Below are positions 40,446 to 48,551 of a stretch of DNA of 64,000 nucleotides, piece after piece. The translations under genes were made by a program, and so were the position numbers. This DNA is from LMUY01 sp965198895 (GTDB lineage Bacteria; Pseudomonadota; Alphaproteobacteria; Acetobacterales; Acetobacteraceae), in assembly GCA_965198895.1 (NCBI GenBank), contig OZ240676.1, forward strand, positions 248,001 to 312,000, written 5' to 3'. Position 1 is the stretch's first letter, and every line of letters begins with the position of its first letter. The notes beneath the pieces were generated by a model. That model saw only the letters and a list, made by a program, of their open reading frames with translations, was not told where the DNA came from and did not search any database.

Positions 40446-40931
40446 ATGCCCACAACTGCCGCTCATGTCTGGCGCCCGAGCGCCGCGCGGACAATCACGC
40501 TTGACGCTTTCGTCCCGGTACCACGGGGCACAACTGCCACGGTACCCGCACCGCCATCCTGGCCGCTAAAGGACCCGAATGATACGCTCGACTACCAATT
40601 CAACATCGCTCCGGCCCTTATCGGCAACGACGGCGATACAATCAGCACACTCGACATAAGCATCAGCCCATCAGCAACTGGTGATCTTGCGCTCACATCG
40701 GCCTTGGCAGACGGGGCGAGGGCCGTGCTATGGCTTGCCTCAGGACAGTCGGGGACAATCTATACCGTCACCCTCACGATCGGAACTCAAGCCGGACGCA
40801 CAATCGCACGGTCGGTCCTGCTTCCGGTTCTGACGCTCGCAATCCAGCCGGTAGTTACGGATTCGCTACAGACGAGTAGCGGAACGCCGTTGGTCGACGG
40901 CAACGGCAACCCAATACTAGCGACATCCTGA
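40446..40931 (+). CDS. phage tail-fibre-associated protein, 161 aa
   Basis: Starts after GAGGAG, right downstream of the IS. The body is beta-rich (TVPAPPSWPLKDPNDTLDYQ, IAPALIGNDGDTISTLDISISP, GTIYTVTLTIGTQAGRTIAR), resembling a fibre-to-spike adaptor domain in prophage tail regions. Its stop overlaps the start of the tailspike (TGATG), so the two are coupled. Confidence 0.62.
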   Translation: MPTTAAHVWRPSAARTITLDAFVPVPRGTTATVPAPPSWPLKDPNDTLDYQFNIAPALIGNDGDTISTLDISISPSATGDLALTSALADGARAVLWLASGQSGTIYTVTLTIGTQAGRTIARSVLLPVLTLAIQPVVTDSLQTSSGTPLVDGNGNPILATS

Positions 40932-43369
40932 TGCCGACGGTCGATCAACTTGCAGCCGCACCCGCCGCGGCGGACACCGACGAGCTTGTGGCATCTCAGT
41001 CTGGTACCTTGCGACGGATGACACGGGCCCAATTGCTTGCCGGAACTCAATCGGAGATTACTCTGGCGAGCGGGTATCTGCTCGGTCGTCAGTCCAGCGG
41101 TGTCGGCACGACGGAGGCGATCGCGCTAGGGAGTGGCCTCACGATGGCCGCAGGCACGCTGTCTGCAGTCACACCACCTATCGTGCTTTCTGGATTGGAC
41201 GCTTCTGCAAGTCTGGTGACTCCTGACGGGGCGACGACGGCTTGCCGTCTTGCAACTCTCCTAGCAGCCGCCGTCTCCCCCGAGTCATTCGGCGCTGTCG
41301 GCGATGGGGTGACGGACGACACAGCGGCGTTAGCCGCGGCCGTGGCTACACGACGACCGGTTCGTCTTGGTCCGCGCACGTACGCGACGTCGGGGCAGTG
41401 GACGGTCCCTATCACGGCCTTCCTCATCGGTACGCCAGGACAGTCAACTCTGCGCCGCATCGGGCAACAATCCGGTAGTGCCTGGATCAGCATCAACGGC
41501 CCCCGGTTTACGGCGGAAGGCATCACCTTCGATGCCAACAGCCCCGCCGTGCCCGGTGAGAGCTGGGCCGTGCTCGTCACGCCGGCCTGCCTACAGGCAA
41601 CTTTTCGAGCATGCGGCTTCTGCAATGCCGGCGGTGCTACACTGGGTAACGGCTTGACGATTCTCGCGTCCGACCCGGCGCCATCCAAGCACGTCATCGA
41701 TAGCTGCGAGGCTCAGGGAAATGCGGCGCATGGGGTATGGCTGCAGGCGGTCGACGGAGCCAGCGTCACGGGCAATCTTGCACATGACAATTCGGGCTAC
41801 GGTCTCTGCGCCGACTACAACGACCCGAAACTTCAGCAGGCCGTCCGCCTCACGATCATCGCGGGAAATACCTGCTGGAATAACGAGCGCGGCATCGCAC
41901 TCGGCAACTTCAACGCGACAAACCTTGAACCGCCAACGTGGGGGAACTCCAATCCCGACGCGGTCGGCGCTATCATCTCCGGTAACATCTGTCACGACAA
42001 CCGGGTATATGGCATTGCCGTATCAGGCCGCTCCCTATTGGTGCAAGGCAACCTGCTCAGCAACAACGGGTCCGTTGCCAATGGCGGCGCCGGGATCCTC
42101 TCAAACTGCGCATATTCGCGGGTGTCAGGAAACACCATCGTCGGACCTGCACAATATGGGATCGATTGCGGCGGCAGCGTCGTTCTTGACGTTACCTCAA
42201 ATCATATCAGCGGTGCGGCGGTGGGCATCAACCCGGGCGGCAGCCAGGGCGTGCGTATCGCTTCAAACTACTTGCGGGACAACACGTGGTCGATACTCGT
42301 CTATAATGTCGAAACCGACGGGGCCGGCAACAACTTTGGGCTTAACACGAGCAATCTTGCTCTGACCGATAATACGATCGGGATATCCTCGGGATCTGGC
42401 GGCGGCATTTGGCTCATCGATGCACCTCAGACAGTGCTCGTGGCGCGCAACAGCTTTTACGGCTCGAACGGCGCAGCAGTTGGACAGTGCCTTTATGTTC
42501 ACACGGATTGCGCCATCATCGAGGGAAACCGTTGGAATAATAGCCAGAGGTTCTTCGCTAATCCAGCGTCCATTGGTGGATTGCAAACTGTCGCAGTGCC
42601 TGACATCGCCGACGAGGTGATGCTTAGCGTGGTGCCTTCGGGTGTCCAGTCGATCCAGACTGATCGTCAAATCGTCGTTTCCGGCCAGATTGGTTTCATC
42701 AAAGTGACGGCGGGCGGTAGCGGCTACACCCACGCTGCCATAACCATCAGCGGAGCTGGCACGGGAGCAACGGCGACGGCCTACATCTCCGCCGGCGTTA
42801 TCATCGGTATTGCCCTCACCAACGCCGGGTCGGGCTACGGCCCGCAAAGCCCTACCGCGGCGGTAGCGATCGTGGGTGATGGCACAGGTGCTTTGGCCAC
42901 CGTGTCGGTCGGTCTGCCGGTAATCGAGGGGCGCCGCATCCGCGTGGCTTGCAATACAGCAACGAATTTCGCTCGTTTAGGCTCATCGCCATTCCAGGAG
43001 AACTGGACGCTCAGCAGTATGACCGTTCCGGCGAATGCGACGGTCACGTTCGTGGGCACATTCGGATCTTGGCGGGCCGACACATCGTTTTTAGCCGATT
43101 ATGTCGCGCCCCCTGGCGATGGCAGTCTGCTAATCCGCACACAGCCGAACTTCGACCTCACTCTTCGACCGGCCGCATCTGGACGTGTGCGCATCACAAC
43201 CGACGCCGACCCTGGCGGCTACGTCGCTGCGACAGGCCATGGTTCGCCAGCCGGAATCGTCACTGCACCTCCCGGTTCCGACTACCGCAACTTGGACGGC
43301 GGGATCGGTCAGACCTTGTGGATCAAGCGAACCGGGACAGACTCCAGTGGATGGTTCGCCATCGCCTGA
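40931..43369 (+). CDS. tailspike with right-handed parallel beta-helix
   Basis: 812 residues. N-terminal linker (about 1-110), then SPESFGAVGDGVTDDTAALA AAVATRRPV, the classical entry into pectate-lyase-like spikes. About residues 170-560 show repeated N/G-rich coils, such as GNLAHDNSGYG, GNTCWNNERGIAL, GNICHDNRVYGIAVSG and GNTIVGPAQYGID. Residues about 588-655 carry two GGSGYT/GAGTGATA-like modules. It probably binds and cleaves a surface polysaccharide; catalytic residues cannot be fixed by eye. With the fibre at 37411 the particle has two distinct receptor-binding proteins. Confidence 0.85.
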   Translation: MPTVDQLAAAPAAADTDELVASQSGTLRRMTRAQLLAGTQSEITLASGYLLGRQSSGVGTTEAIALGSGLTMAAGTLSAVTPPIVLSGLDASASLVTPDGATTACRLATLLAAAVSPESFGAVGDGVTDDTAALAAAVATRRPVRLGPRTYATSGQWTVPITAFLIGTPGQSTLRRIGQQSGSAWISINGPRFTAEGITFDANSPAVPGESWAVLVTPACLQATFRACGFCNAGGATLGNGLTILASDPAPSKHVIDSCEAQGNAAHGVWLQAVDGASVTGNLAHDNSGYGLCADYNDPKLQQAVRLTIIAGNTCWNNERGIALGNFNATNLEPPTWGNSNPDAVGAIISGNICHDNRVYGIAVSGRSLLVQGNLLSNNGSVANGGAGILSNCAYSRVSGNTIVGPAQYGIDCGGSVVLDVTSNHISGAAVGINPGGSQGVRIASNYLRDNTWSILVYNVETDGAGNNFGLNTSNLALTDNTIGISSGSGGGIWLIDAPQTVLVARNSFYGSNGAAVGQCLYVHTDCAIIEGNRWNNSQRFFANPASIGGLQTVAVPDIADEVMLSVVPSGVQSIQTDRQIVVSGQIGFIKVTAGGSGYTHAAITISGAGTGATATAYISAGVIIGIALTNAGSGYGPQSPTAAVAIVGDGTGALATVSVGLPVIEGRRIRVACNTATNFARLGSSPFQENWTLSSMTVPANATVTFVGTFGSWRADTSFLADYVAPPGDGSLLIRTQPNFDLTLRPAASGRVRITTDADPGGYVAATGHGSPAGIVTAPPGSDYRNLDGGIGQTLWIKRTGTDSSGWFAIA

Positions 43370-43389
43370 CAGGAGGACAACAAAGATCC

Positions 43390-43683
43390 ATGCATGAAGA
43401 TTCGAGGCCGACGCCCGATACGATCTCACAACAAATGGCCGAACGCGCGGCACTACGTTCCATAACCGACACTTTCCGCCTTCTTGGTATCGACATCACG
43501 GAAATGGACGATTTAAACGATTTACGCGATGACTTTCGTTTCGTACGCAGGCAGCGGCAAAACACTGAAACGAGACGGACAGAGGCAACCAAGTCGGCGA
43601 TCACAGCCGTCGTCGGCGGCGTAGTTGGTATGCTCGTCAGCACGATCACATGGCTCGTCACCGTCGCAAGACATCAACCATGA
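43390..43683 (+). CDS. small phage membrane protein, 97 aa
   Basis: Starts at 43390 after AGGAGG. Residues 1-68 are charged and helical (RSITDTFRLLGIDITEMDDLNDL, DDFRFVRRQRQNTETRRTEATK); residues about 69-92 form one transmembrane span (SAITAVVGGVVGMLVSTITW LVTV). Its stop overlaps the next start (ATGA). Placed between tailspike and holin-type gene, it belongs to a putative lysis or superinfection cassette; no family recognised. Confidence 0.68.
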   Translation: MHEDSRPTPDTISQQMAERAALRSITDTFRLLGIDITEMDDLNDLRDDFRFVRRQRQNTETRRTEATKSAITAVVGGVVGMLVSTITWLVTVARHQP

Positions 43684-44180
43684 TAGGAAACATCACTCGC
43701 GTTGGTCTTCGTGTGTGGCGGCAGACGGTTGCTGCCGGGCTTGCGGGCCTGTTGGTTGGAAGCCTCTCTGGCTGCATGTTAATTGTATGGGGACATCGCT
43801 ACTCGCCGGTGGTTATGCACGAGGAACGCAGCGTTGAAGGAACGGCGCTGCTCAACGGTCACCTCGATCTGTACGTCGATCTCGACCGTGTTCGGGATTG
43901 CCCATCTGAGACATCACGTTGGCTCTGGACCTGGGTCGACCATGATGGACAGCAGATTAAGCAGTTCTATCCATTGTTCAACACGTCATCGGCAATCAGC
44001 ACACTTGGCCGCGACCAGCGTTTCATCATTAGTATACCGATACCCCCCGGCCTGTGGGCGGGCGATTGGTACTATTGGTCCAAAACGGTCGAACGCTGCC
44101 CGTTTCTGTCTGGTCTGTTTCGCAATCCCGTGCTGGAAAGCGCTGACATACCCATCCACGTTCTCGGCAAGGCGCCTTAG
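43680..44180 (+). CDS. phage-encoded putative lipoprotein, 166 aa
   Basis: Start ATG 43680 overlaps the preceding stop; a longer frame from 43650 is less likely. Hydrophobic segment at about 14-38 contains LVGSLSGC, which can be read as a lipobox (Cys32) or as a membrane anchor. The mature part has aromatic-rich beta segments (RWLWTWVDHDGQQIKQFYPL, GLWAGDWYYWSKTVERCPF). Possibly an envelope-active product of the lysis cassette, or a moron. Function unknown. Confidence 0.62.
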   Translation: MIGNITRVGLRVWRQTVAAGLAGLLVGSLSGCMLIVWGHRYSPVVMHEERSVEGTALLNGHLDLYVDLDRVRDCPSETSRWLWTWVDHDGQQIKQFYPLFNTSSAISTLGRDQRFIISIPIPPGLWAGDWYYWSKTVERCPFLSGLFRNPVLESADIPIHVLGKAP

Positions 44181-44425
44181 TCCTGTTGGACGAAGCCTTT
44201 CTGCCGGCGGCGGGACATAGCGATCACCGCGAAGCTGTTTTCCCCGCAACTGAACCGGGGGTCCGTCAGCCCGTCGAAGTCAGCTCCAGTATCATGTGCA
44301 CCTCTGTACCGGTCTTCGACGGCTGCCCTGGGTTTGCGTCCTCCCGACATGGCGCGTCTTCGAACTGCGTTTGGCGACAAGTCGTTGCTAGTTGCATTAT
44401 TGCGCAATACCTTTGGAGTTTCTTA
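44181..44425. other. 245-base gap without a convincing gene
   Basis: No frame here has coding character on either strand. A perfect ten-base palindrome ATTGCGCAAT lies at 44398-44407, just ahead of the holin-type gene and its GGAG ribosome site, and could be an operator. Confidence 0.5.
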
Positions 44426-44971
44426 ATGGGCGCCCTCATTCCACTTGCACTTGCTCTTGCCCCGGAGATTGGCCGGTGGCTGTTCGGCGAAGAGGCCGAG
44501 AAGACCACCGCAGCCGTGTCCCAGGCAGTGGAGGCGGTCACTGGCTCGGCTGATGCCGACACTGCAGCGGCCGTCTTGCAAAAGAGCCCTGCAGCAGTTG
44601 CACAGTTACGCCTTCAACTGGCCCAGATTGCGTCCGATCGCGAGACGGCGTCTCGGAGGGCGGATCTCGAGAAGCTCACTGCAACATTGCTCGATACGGC
44701 TGATGCGCGTCTCCAAAATATGGTAGTTGCGTCCCGCCAAAAGCCTGTCATCGCTTGGTCAGCCCCAGTGATCTCCGCCGTGGTACTTCTGACGTTTGGT
44801 GGCGTCATGGTGATCGTGCTGGTGTTCGGAATGCCAACGGGAAGCGAGACGGCGGCGAATATGCTCCTCGGCACCCTTGCCGCCATGGCGACATCCGTCG
44901 TCAGTTACTGGGTGGGTAGCAGCGCGGGAAGTGCCCGTAAGGACGATCGGCTGGCCCAATCGGGTAAATAA
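44426..44971 (+). CDS. holin-family-type phage membrane protein
   Basis: 181 residues. A short hydrophobic start (GALIPLALALAPEIGRWLFG), a central helical region (about 30-105: VSQAVEAVTGSADADTAAAVLQ, RRADLEKLTATLLDTADARL) and two transmembrane spans near the end, around 110-135 and 142-165. The pattern KPVIAWSAPVISAVVLLTFG and TLAAMATSVVSYWVGSSAGS is that of the 3TM holin family. Role: making membrane lesions at the end of infection. No endolysin gene accompanies it. Confidence 0.78.
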   Translation: MGALIPLALALAPEIGRWLFGEEAEKTTAAVSQAVEAVTGSADADTAAAVLQKSPAAVAQLRLQLAQIASDRETASRRADLEKLTATLLDTADARLQNMVVASRQKPVIAWSAPVISAVVLLTFGGVMVIVLVFGMPTGSETAANMLLGTLAAMATSVVSYWVGSSAGSARKDDRLAQSGK

Positions 44972-45079
44972 GGCCCAACCAATCAGGCAGGAGCCGCGGC
45001 GTTACAGTTTCGTACATTGCGCCACGGGCAATCCTGGCGTGAGAACGGTAAATGTCTGTCAGACGCTAGGAGCAAGCGA

Positions 45080-45172
45080 ATGAACCACCGCACCCTCATC
45101 ACACGGTTTCTGCTCGGCGCAAGCACCCTTGCGATGCTCGGCTGTATCACAGCAGCCTGCATACTCGGCTGA
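45080..45172 (+). CDS. 30-aa hydrophobic lipopeptide
   Basis: Short frame MNHRTLITRFLLGASTLAML, then GCITAACILG, preceded by TAGGAG with a good spacing of eight bases. It consists essentially of a lipoprotein-type signal (lipobox MLGC) followed by only ten residues. It may be a small lysis or toxin-type membrane peptide, or a degenerate lipoprotein. Last recognisable gene of the phage-like region. Confidence 0.5.
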   Translation: MNHRTLITRFLLGASTLAMLGCITAACILG

Positions 45173-45243
45173 AGACGTCCTAATTCAAATCGGCAGAGTT
45201 GCAACCCTGACGGTATGCCCCTAGCTTCGCGCGAGCGAGGTGC

Positions 45244-46500
45244 ATGATGAAAGTTACACGCGTCCATTATGCCTGGGTTGTGGCAGCCGTGACGTTTTGC
45301 GTGCTACTGACGGCCGCAGGGATCCGATCCGCGCCCGGCGTACTCATGGTGCCACTTCAAGTAGAGTTCGGCTGGTCTCGTGCGACGATCTCCTTCGCAG
45401 TCGCGCTCAACATATTCCTCTACGGACTTGCTGGCCCGTTTGCCGCGGCGATTTTGGGGCGGTTCGGCCTACGCCGGACGATCATCGTCGCCTTGGCCGT
45501 CATTTCGTCCGGCGTAGCCCTTACTCCGTTCATGCAGGAATCGTGGCAGCTGGCGCTGCTTTGGGGTGTTGTCGTCGGCTCGGGAAGCGGGGTTACCGCA
45601 CTCGTGCTTGGGGCTACGGTCGCAGCCAGATGGTTCGAACGGCAGCGCGGCCTGGTGGTCGGCGTTCTCACGGCAAGTACAGCTACCGGCCAGCTTGTGT
45701 TTCTACCCTTGTTCGCAGCGCTCCTTGAGGCCCATGGTTGGCGGTCGGTATCCCTGACCATCGCGTCTGTCGCGGCCCTGATGATCATTCCCGTGGCGTT
45801 GCTGATGCGCGACTATCCCGCTGACCTGCAACTGCCGCCCTATGGCGGACCCAGAGTAGTTGCCCCACCAGCAACGGCAGCGAAGCCGTTCCGCCGCGCG
45901 GCTGTAGCGCTCCGTGAGGCTTGTGGTTACCGGAATTTTTGGCTGCTCAGCGGTAGCTTTTTCATCTGTGGGGCTTCGACGAATGGCCTGATCGGAACGC
46001 ATCTGATCTCAGCCTGTCTAGACCATGGCATTCCGGAGGTCGCAGGAGCTAGCTTGCTCGCGGCGATGGGTATTTTCGACTTTTTTGGCACGACCCTCTC
46101 GGGGTGGCTGTCCGATCGTATAGATGGGCGTAAGCTGCTAGCTTGGTATTATGGCCTCAGAGGATTATCGCTGATTTTTCTCCCATTTACGTTCCAATAC
46201 TCGTTCTACGGACTGGGGATTTTCGCAGTTTTTTATGGTCTTGATTGGATTGCAACGGTCCCGCCCACCGTTCGATTGACGGCGGAGACGTTTGGAGAAC
46301 AGAATGTCGGCATATACTTCGGGTGGATTGCCGCTACGCATCAACTTGGAGCCGCATTCGCGGCGTGGTTGGCCGGAGTGCTACGATCCTCCACCGGGGA
46401 TTACCTCAGCGCTTTCATGTCGGCCGGCGCTCTGTGCGTCGCCGCCAGCATTATGGTGACATTTATTGGACGAACACAGACCCGTCCTGTCCATGTTTGA
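45244..46500 (+). CDS. MFS transporter
   Basis: 418 residues, 12 predicted spans, typical of the major facilitator superfamily of oxalate/formate or monocarboxylate-like type: HYAWVVAAVTFCVLLTAAG, then GVLMVPLQVEFGWSRATISF, the loop 2-3 region GRFGLRRTIIVALAV, and in the second half SGWLSDRIDGRKLLAWYYG. The start may be ATG 45244 or 45247. It heads a co-directional row of genes that continues with the glycosyltransferase, Rieske oxygenase and ergothioneine genes, so it may import a precursor or export the product. Confidence 0.88.
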   Translation: MMKVTRVHYAWVVAAVTFCVLLTAAGIRSAPGVLMVPLQVEFGWSRATISFAVALNIFLYGLAGPFAAAILGRFGLRRTIIVALAVISSGVALTPFMQESWQLALLWGVVVGSGSGVTALVLGATVAARWFERQRGLVVGVLTASTATGQLVFLPLFAALLEAHGWRSVSLTIASVAALMIIPVALLMRDYPADLQLPPYGGPRVVAPPATAAKPFRRAAVALREACGYRNFWLLSGSFFICGASTNGLIGTHLISACLDHGIPEVAGASLLAAMGIFDFFGTTLSGWLSDRIDGRKLLAWYYGLRGLSLIFLPFTFQYSFYGLGIFAVFYGLDWIATVPPTVRLTAETFGEQNVGIYFGWIAATHQLGAAFAAWLAGVLRSSTGDYLSAFMSAGALCVAASIMVTFIGRTQTRPVHV

Positions 46501-46566
46501 TTCTGTAACGTTGCGCCACCGAGGGGGATAAGACTACGTAGGAGCTATTTAAGGCGAAGCAGTCGC

Positions 46567-47430
46567 ATGCTGCCCAAAGTCGCTGCCATCACCATGGCCT
46601 ACAATGAGACCCTATTTCTTCCCATTTGGGCTCGCCACTACGCGCGCCAAGTTGGGGCAGATCAGTGCTATGTAGTCGACCATGGCTCGACGGCCAGCCC
46701 TTTGCTTCCGGCAGGGGTGAACAGCATTCGTCTACCTCGTTCGCCGCATGACGACGCACTTCGTGCCGCCTTCATCGCTGATCTCACCACAAGCATGTTG
46801 CACTACTATGATTGGGTGATTTACACTGACGTAGACGAACTGGTGATGGCCGATCCCTCGCTCTTTCGCGATCTCCCAACATTTTGTGCCGCAACAACCT
46901 CAGTCGACACCGTCACGGCGATAGGCCTCGACATCCAGCACATACCATCACTGGAGCCGCCGCTTGACTTCAACCGACCGGTCGGCAAACAGCGGGGCTG
47001 GGTTCGTTTTACCAGTGCCATGTGCAAACCGGTCCTTACGCGACAGCCTTTGGTCTGGGCTCCGGGCTTCCATAGTTCCGAGCATCCAATCGCGTTCTCC
47101 GGCCTCTACCTCTTTCACATGCATTGGGCTGATCTCAACCTGGGTTTGGAGCGAGCCCGAAGGACCCGTAACATGGCCTGGGCCGGGGATAAGTTCGGCA
47201 AGCACCAGCGCATGACCGACGCGGCGTGGTTGACGTTGTTCCAAAGCATGGCAGATCTGCCACGCGCAGGCGATGTGGTGGTCGACCCAAACAGCGCCCC
47301 GACGCGGGATTGGCTCGAGCGAACGAGGGAGAGCAGCGAGGACCGAGCGGGCCAGACCTTTGGAATTGATCTCGGGATCAATGCAGCCGAGCTATGGCCG
47401 ATCCCGCCCCACTTCCGCGAGAGGCTTTGA
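46567..47430 (+). CDS. GT2-like glycosyltransferase
   Basis: 287 residues. Resembles the Glyco_tranf_2_4/DUF-type branch of GT-A enzymes: KVAAITMAYNETLFLPIWAR HYARQVG at the start, CYVVDHGSTASPL, and the metal-binding DVDE in WVIYTDVDELVMADPS (about 92-107). No membrane segments. Acceptor unknown. It lies 66 bases after the MFS gene and 18 before the Rieske gene. Confidence 0.83.
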   Translation: MLPKVAAITMAYNETLFLPIWARHYARQVGADQCYVVDHGSTASPLLPAGVNSIRLPRSPHDDALRAAFIADLTTSMLHYYDWVIYTDVDELVMADPSLFRDLPTFCAATTSVDTVTAIGLDIQHIPSLEPPLDFNRPVGKQRGWVRFTSAMCKPVLTRQPLVWAPGFHSSEHPIAFSGLYLFHMHWADLNLGLERARRTRNMAWAGDKFGKHQRMTDAAWLTLFQSMADLPRAGDVVVDPNSAPTRDWLERTRESSEDRAGQTFGIDLGINAAELWPIPPHFRERL

Positions 47431-47448
47431 GCGGGTAATCCAGCCCTC

Positions 47449-48501
47449 ATGATAAGTGAGACTGCGGGGATGCTCCGCAACTTCTGGTATATCGCCGCCA
47501 GGGCAAGTGCACTGCCGAAGGGTGGGACGAACGCCGTGACCGTGCTCGGGGAGGACCTTCTGCTCGGTCGCAAGCCTGACGGAACTGTCTTCGCCTACGC
47601 CGATAAGTGCCCACACCGTGGTATGCCGATGCGGCACGGCACGTTCGACGGTTGCAACTTGCAATGTTGTTATCACGGCTGGGCGTTTTCCGCAGAGAAT
47701 GGCGCGTGCACCAAGATCCCAGCTCTGGCCGAGCGGGATCCAACCCAGACGGAGCGGTTCCGCCTGCGTTCTTTCCCCTGCCAGGAGGTTCAGGGCAATG
47801 TGTGGGTGTTCATAGCCGCCGGGCGGAGTGTCCCGGACCTGCTCCCCCCAGTGCCACGGGTTCCGGGATTCGAGGGCGTCGCCCCGCAAATATCGACGAC
47901 GATGCGCTTTCCGTCGAACGCCGACATTGCTGCATACGGCTTTTGTGATCCCGCCCACCCGGCGTTCGTTCACACTTCCCGGTGGTGGAAGTCAAAAGCC
48001 GGATTGAAACTACGGCCGAAGTCGAAGGACTTTGAGCCCGTCGAACACGGCTTTAGAATGAAGACGCATACGCTGACCGGGGGCGCGAGGCCGTACCGCC
48101 TCCTCGGGACAGACGTTAAGGTGGACGTTACGCTGAGCCTGCCAGGTCTGCGGATTGAACATATCAGAGGTAGCCGACACTCGGCTTGTGTGCTTGCCGC
48201 GGTCACTCCGATCACCGAAATGCAGACCGATGTCCACTATTGCGTTTACTGGACGCCCCGCTGGTTGGCGCCGTTTCGCCCGTTCGCTGCATGGATGGCG
48301 CGGGACTTTCTCCGCCAAGACCTCGACATGGCAGCGAAACTCGCCCACGGCTCCGGAACGCCCCCGATGTTGTTCGTCGGCGACGCCGACACCCAGATCG
48401 CTTGGATGATGCGCCTCAAGCGTGAGTACATCGCGAGCCAAGCTGAAGGTAGACAGTTTTCCAATCCGCTGCCGGAGCAGACCCTCAAGTGGAAGAGTTG
48501 A
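47449..48501 (+). CDS. Rieske non-haem iron oxygenase, large subunit type
   Basis: 350 residues. Rieske 2Fe-2S ligands CPH (Cys54, His56) and CCYHGW (Cys73, His76), 16 residues apart, as the family requires. The mononuclear iron site is DPAHPAFVHTSRWW (His170, His175). It resembles the VanA-like O-demethylase/oxygenase branch, enzymes that hydroxylate or demethylate small aromatic or methylated compounds with electrons from a reductase. ATG 47470 (MLRNFWYIAARAS) is an alternative start that fits VanA-like N-termini better. Directly upstream of egtB. Confidence 0.92.
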   Translation: MISETAGMLRNFWYIAARASALPKGGTNAVTVLGEDLLLGRKPDGTVFAYADKCPHRGMPMRHGTFDGCNLQCCYHGWAFSAENGACTKIPALAERDPTQTERFRLRSFPCQEVQGNVWVFIAAGRSVPDLLPPVPRVPGFEGVAPQISTTMRFPSNADIAAYGFCDPAHPAFVHTSRWWKSKAGLKLRPKSKDFEPVEHGFRMKTHTLTGGARPYRLLGTDVKVDVTLSLPGLRIEHIRGSRHSACVLAAVTPITEMQTDVHYCVYWTPRWLAPFRPFAAWMARDFLRQDLDMAAKLAHGSGTPPMLFVGDADTQIAWMMRLKREYIASQAEGRQFSNPLPEQTLKWKS

Positions 48502-48551
48502 CCTGAAGGGAACCGCTGCGCTCCCCCGCCGTTGCGTGGCGGGAGGCGAAC

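Larger units (their letters stand above)
19103..45172. mobile_element. prophage-like element with a full contractile-tail particle gene set
   Basis: About 26 kb of mainly plus-strand genes in virion order: terminase, portal, scaffold-like, capsid, head completion, sheath, tube, tail chaperones, tape-measure-like, baseplate, fibres, holin-type protein. Many genes are linked by ATGA or TGATG overlaps. The particle is of myovirus type. I could not find integrase, transposase of Mu type, replication, head protease or endolysin genes, nor a tRNA or direct repeat that would mark attachment sites. Limits are therefore set by gene content only: after the XRE regulator on the left, and after the 30-residue peptide gene on the right. 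Confidence 0.85.

Noticed and set aside
44177..44407. Minus-strand 76-codon frame before the holin-type gene
   Set aside because: Arg-rich, motif-less, with no ribosome site and against the direction of the cassette.
45170..45243. Phage attachment site or tRNA at the right border
   Set aside because: No tRNA-like fold or GGTTCGAAT-type T-loop was seen, and no stretch matched the left border region by eye.
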